Source: Heloderma charlesbogerti (taxonomy: Eukaryota > Chordata > Lepidosauria > Squamata > Helodermatidae). Taken from it: DNA of 64,000 bases. The notes under the pieces are model-generated. The model was not told where the DNA came from. It saw nothing but the letters and a program-made list of their open reading frames with translations, and did no database searches. Location of the stretch: the NCBI GenBank assembly GCA_026122225.1, contig JANEZZ010000732.1, positions 186,001-250,000 of the forward strand, written 5' to 3'. This document shows, piece after piece, positions 63,769 through 64,000 of this stretch (position 1 is the first letter of the stretch; each line of letters opens with the position of its first letter). The position numbers and the translations under genes are program-made.

Positions 63769-64000
63769 CCCCAGGATTCGGCCTGAGGCTGAGAGAAGGG
63801 GGGGAACCTGAGGGGGGCCTAAGCACAGGTGATGAGCCCCTGCTCTGCCCAGTAGCCACCAGAGTGCCTTGGGGACAGCCACGATCCTACCCTGCCTGCC
63901 TCCGCGTGAAGCACTTGCGAGTGGCAGATGTGGGGCTTGGAGAGGGGCTGGATCCGCCGCGCTTCTCTGCAGGCCTCTGAGTGAATCGCTGCAAACCCCT

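Overview
The window is vertebrate nuclear DNA, most likely from a squamate reptile (lizard or snake). The exon-intron genes are vertebrate. The interspersed repeats are CR1 and L2-like LINEs, BovB LINE ends (very common in squamates) and tRNA-derived SINEs. BovB, together with an apparently intact type-2 vomeronasal receptor, argues against a bird. Species cannot be named from sequence alone. More than half of the window is transposon-derived.

Region by region. 1-6.8 kb: a CR1 3' end, a SINE, and a 3.4 kb CR1 (minus) with a long, almost intact ORF2. 6.86-24.78 kb (minus): one complete six-exon vomeronasal type-2 receptor (V2R) gene. All exons could be joined with consistent phases to 858 codons without a stop. 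Its introns hold a BovB end nested in an L2-like LINE, CR1 copies, and two hAT-like non-autonomous DNA transposons with 8-bp target duplications and remarkable internal palindromes. 25.7-26.7 kb: a LINE endonuclease fragment. 27.0-40 kb: two broken exons that look like MHC class II beta (transmembrane exon near 27.5 kb, Ig-C1 exon near 34.8 kb), in a patchwork of duplicated non-coding blocks, SINEs and CR1 pieces. 40-52 kb: only mobile-element remains, a 0.95 kb segmental duplication of 28.2-29.2 kb, and some unidentified open frames. 53.3-57.8 kb: a near full-length CR1 (minus) with a recognisable ORF1. 53.0-63.8 kb: an adult-type alpha-globin cluster on the plus strand, comprising one deleted exon-1 relic, one intact three-exon gene, and one second copy that is frameshifted and truncated.

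Only two loci look like working host genes: the V2R (a pheromone/chemosensory class C GPCR) and the alpha-globin (haemoglobin subunit). Nothing suggests that they act together. The least expected structure is the hAT-like family whose interior is built from alternating AT-rich and GC-rich perfect or near-perfect hairpin modules. In one copy these are nested inside a larger palindrome.
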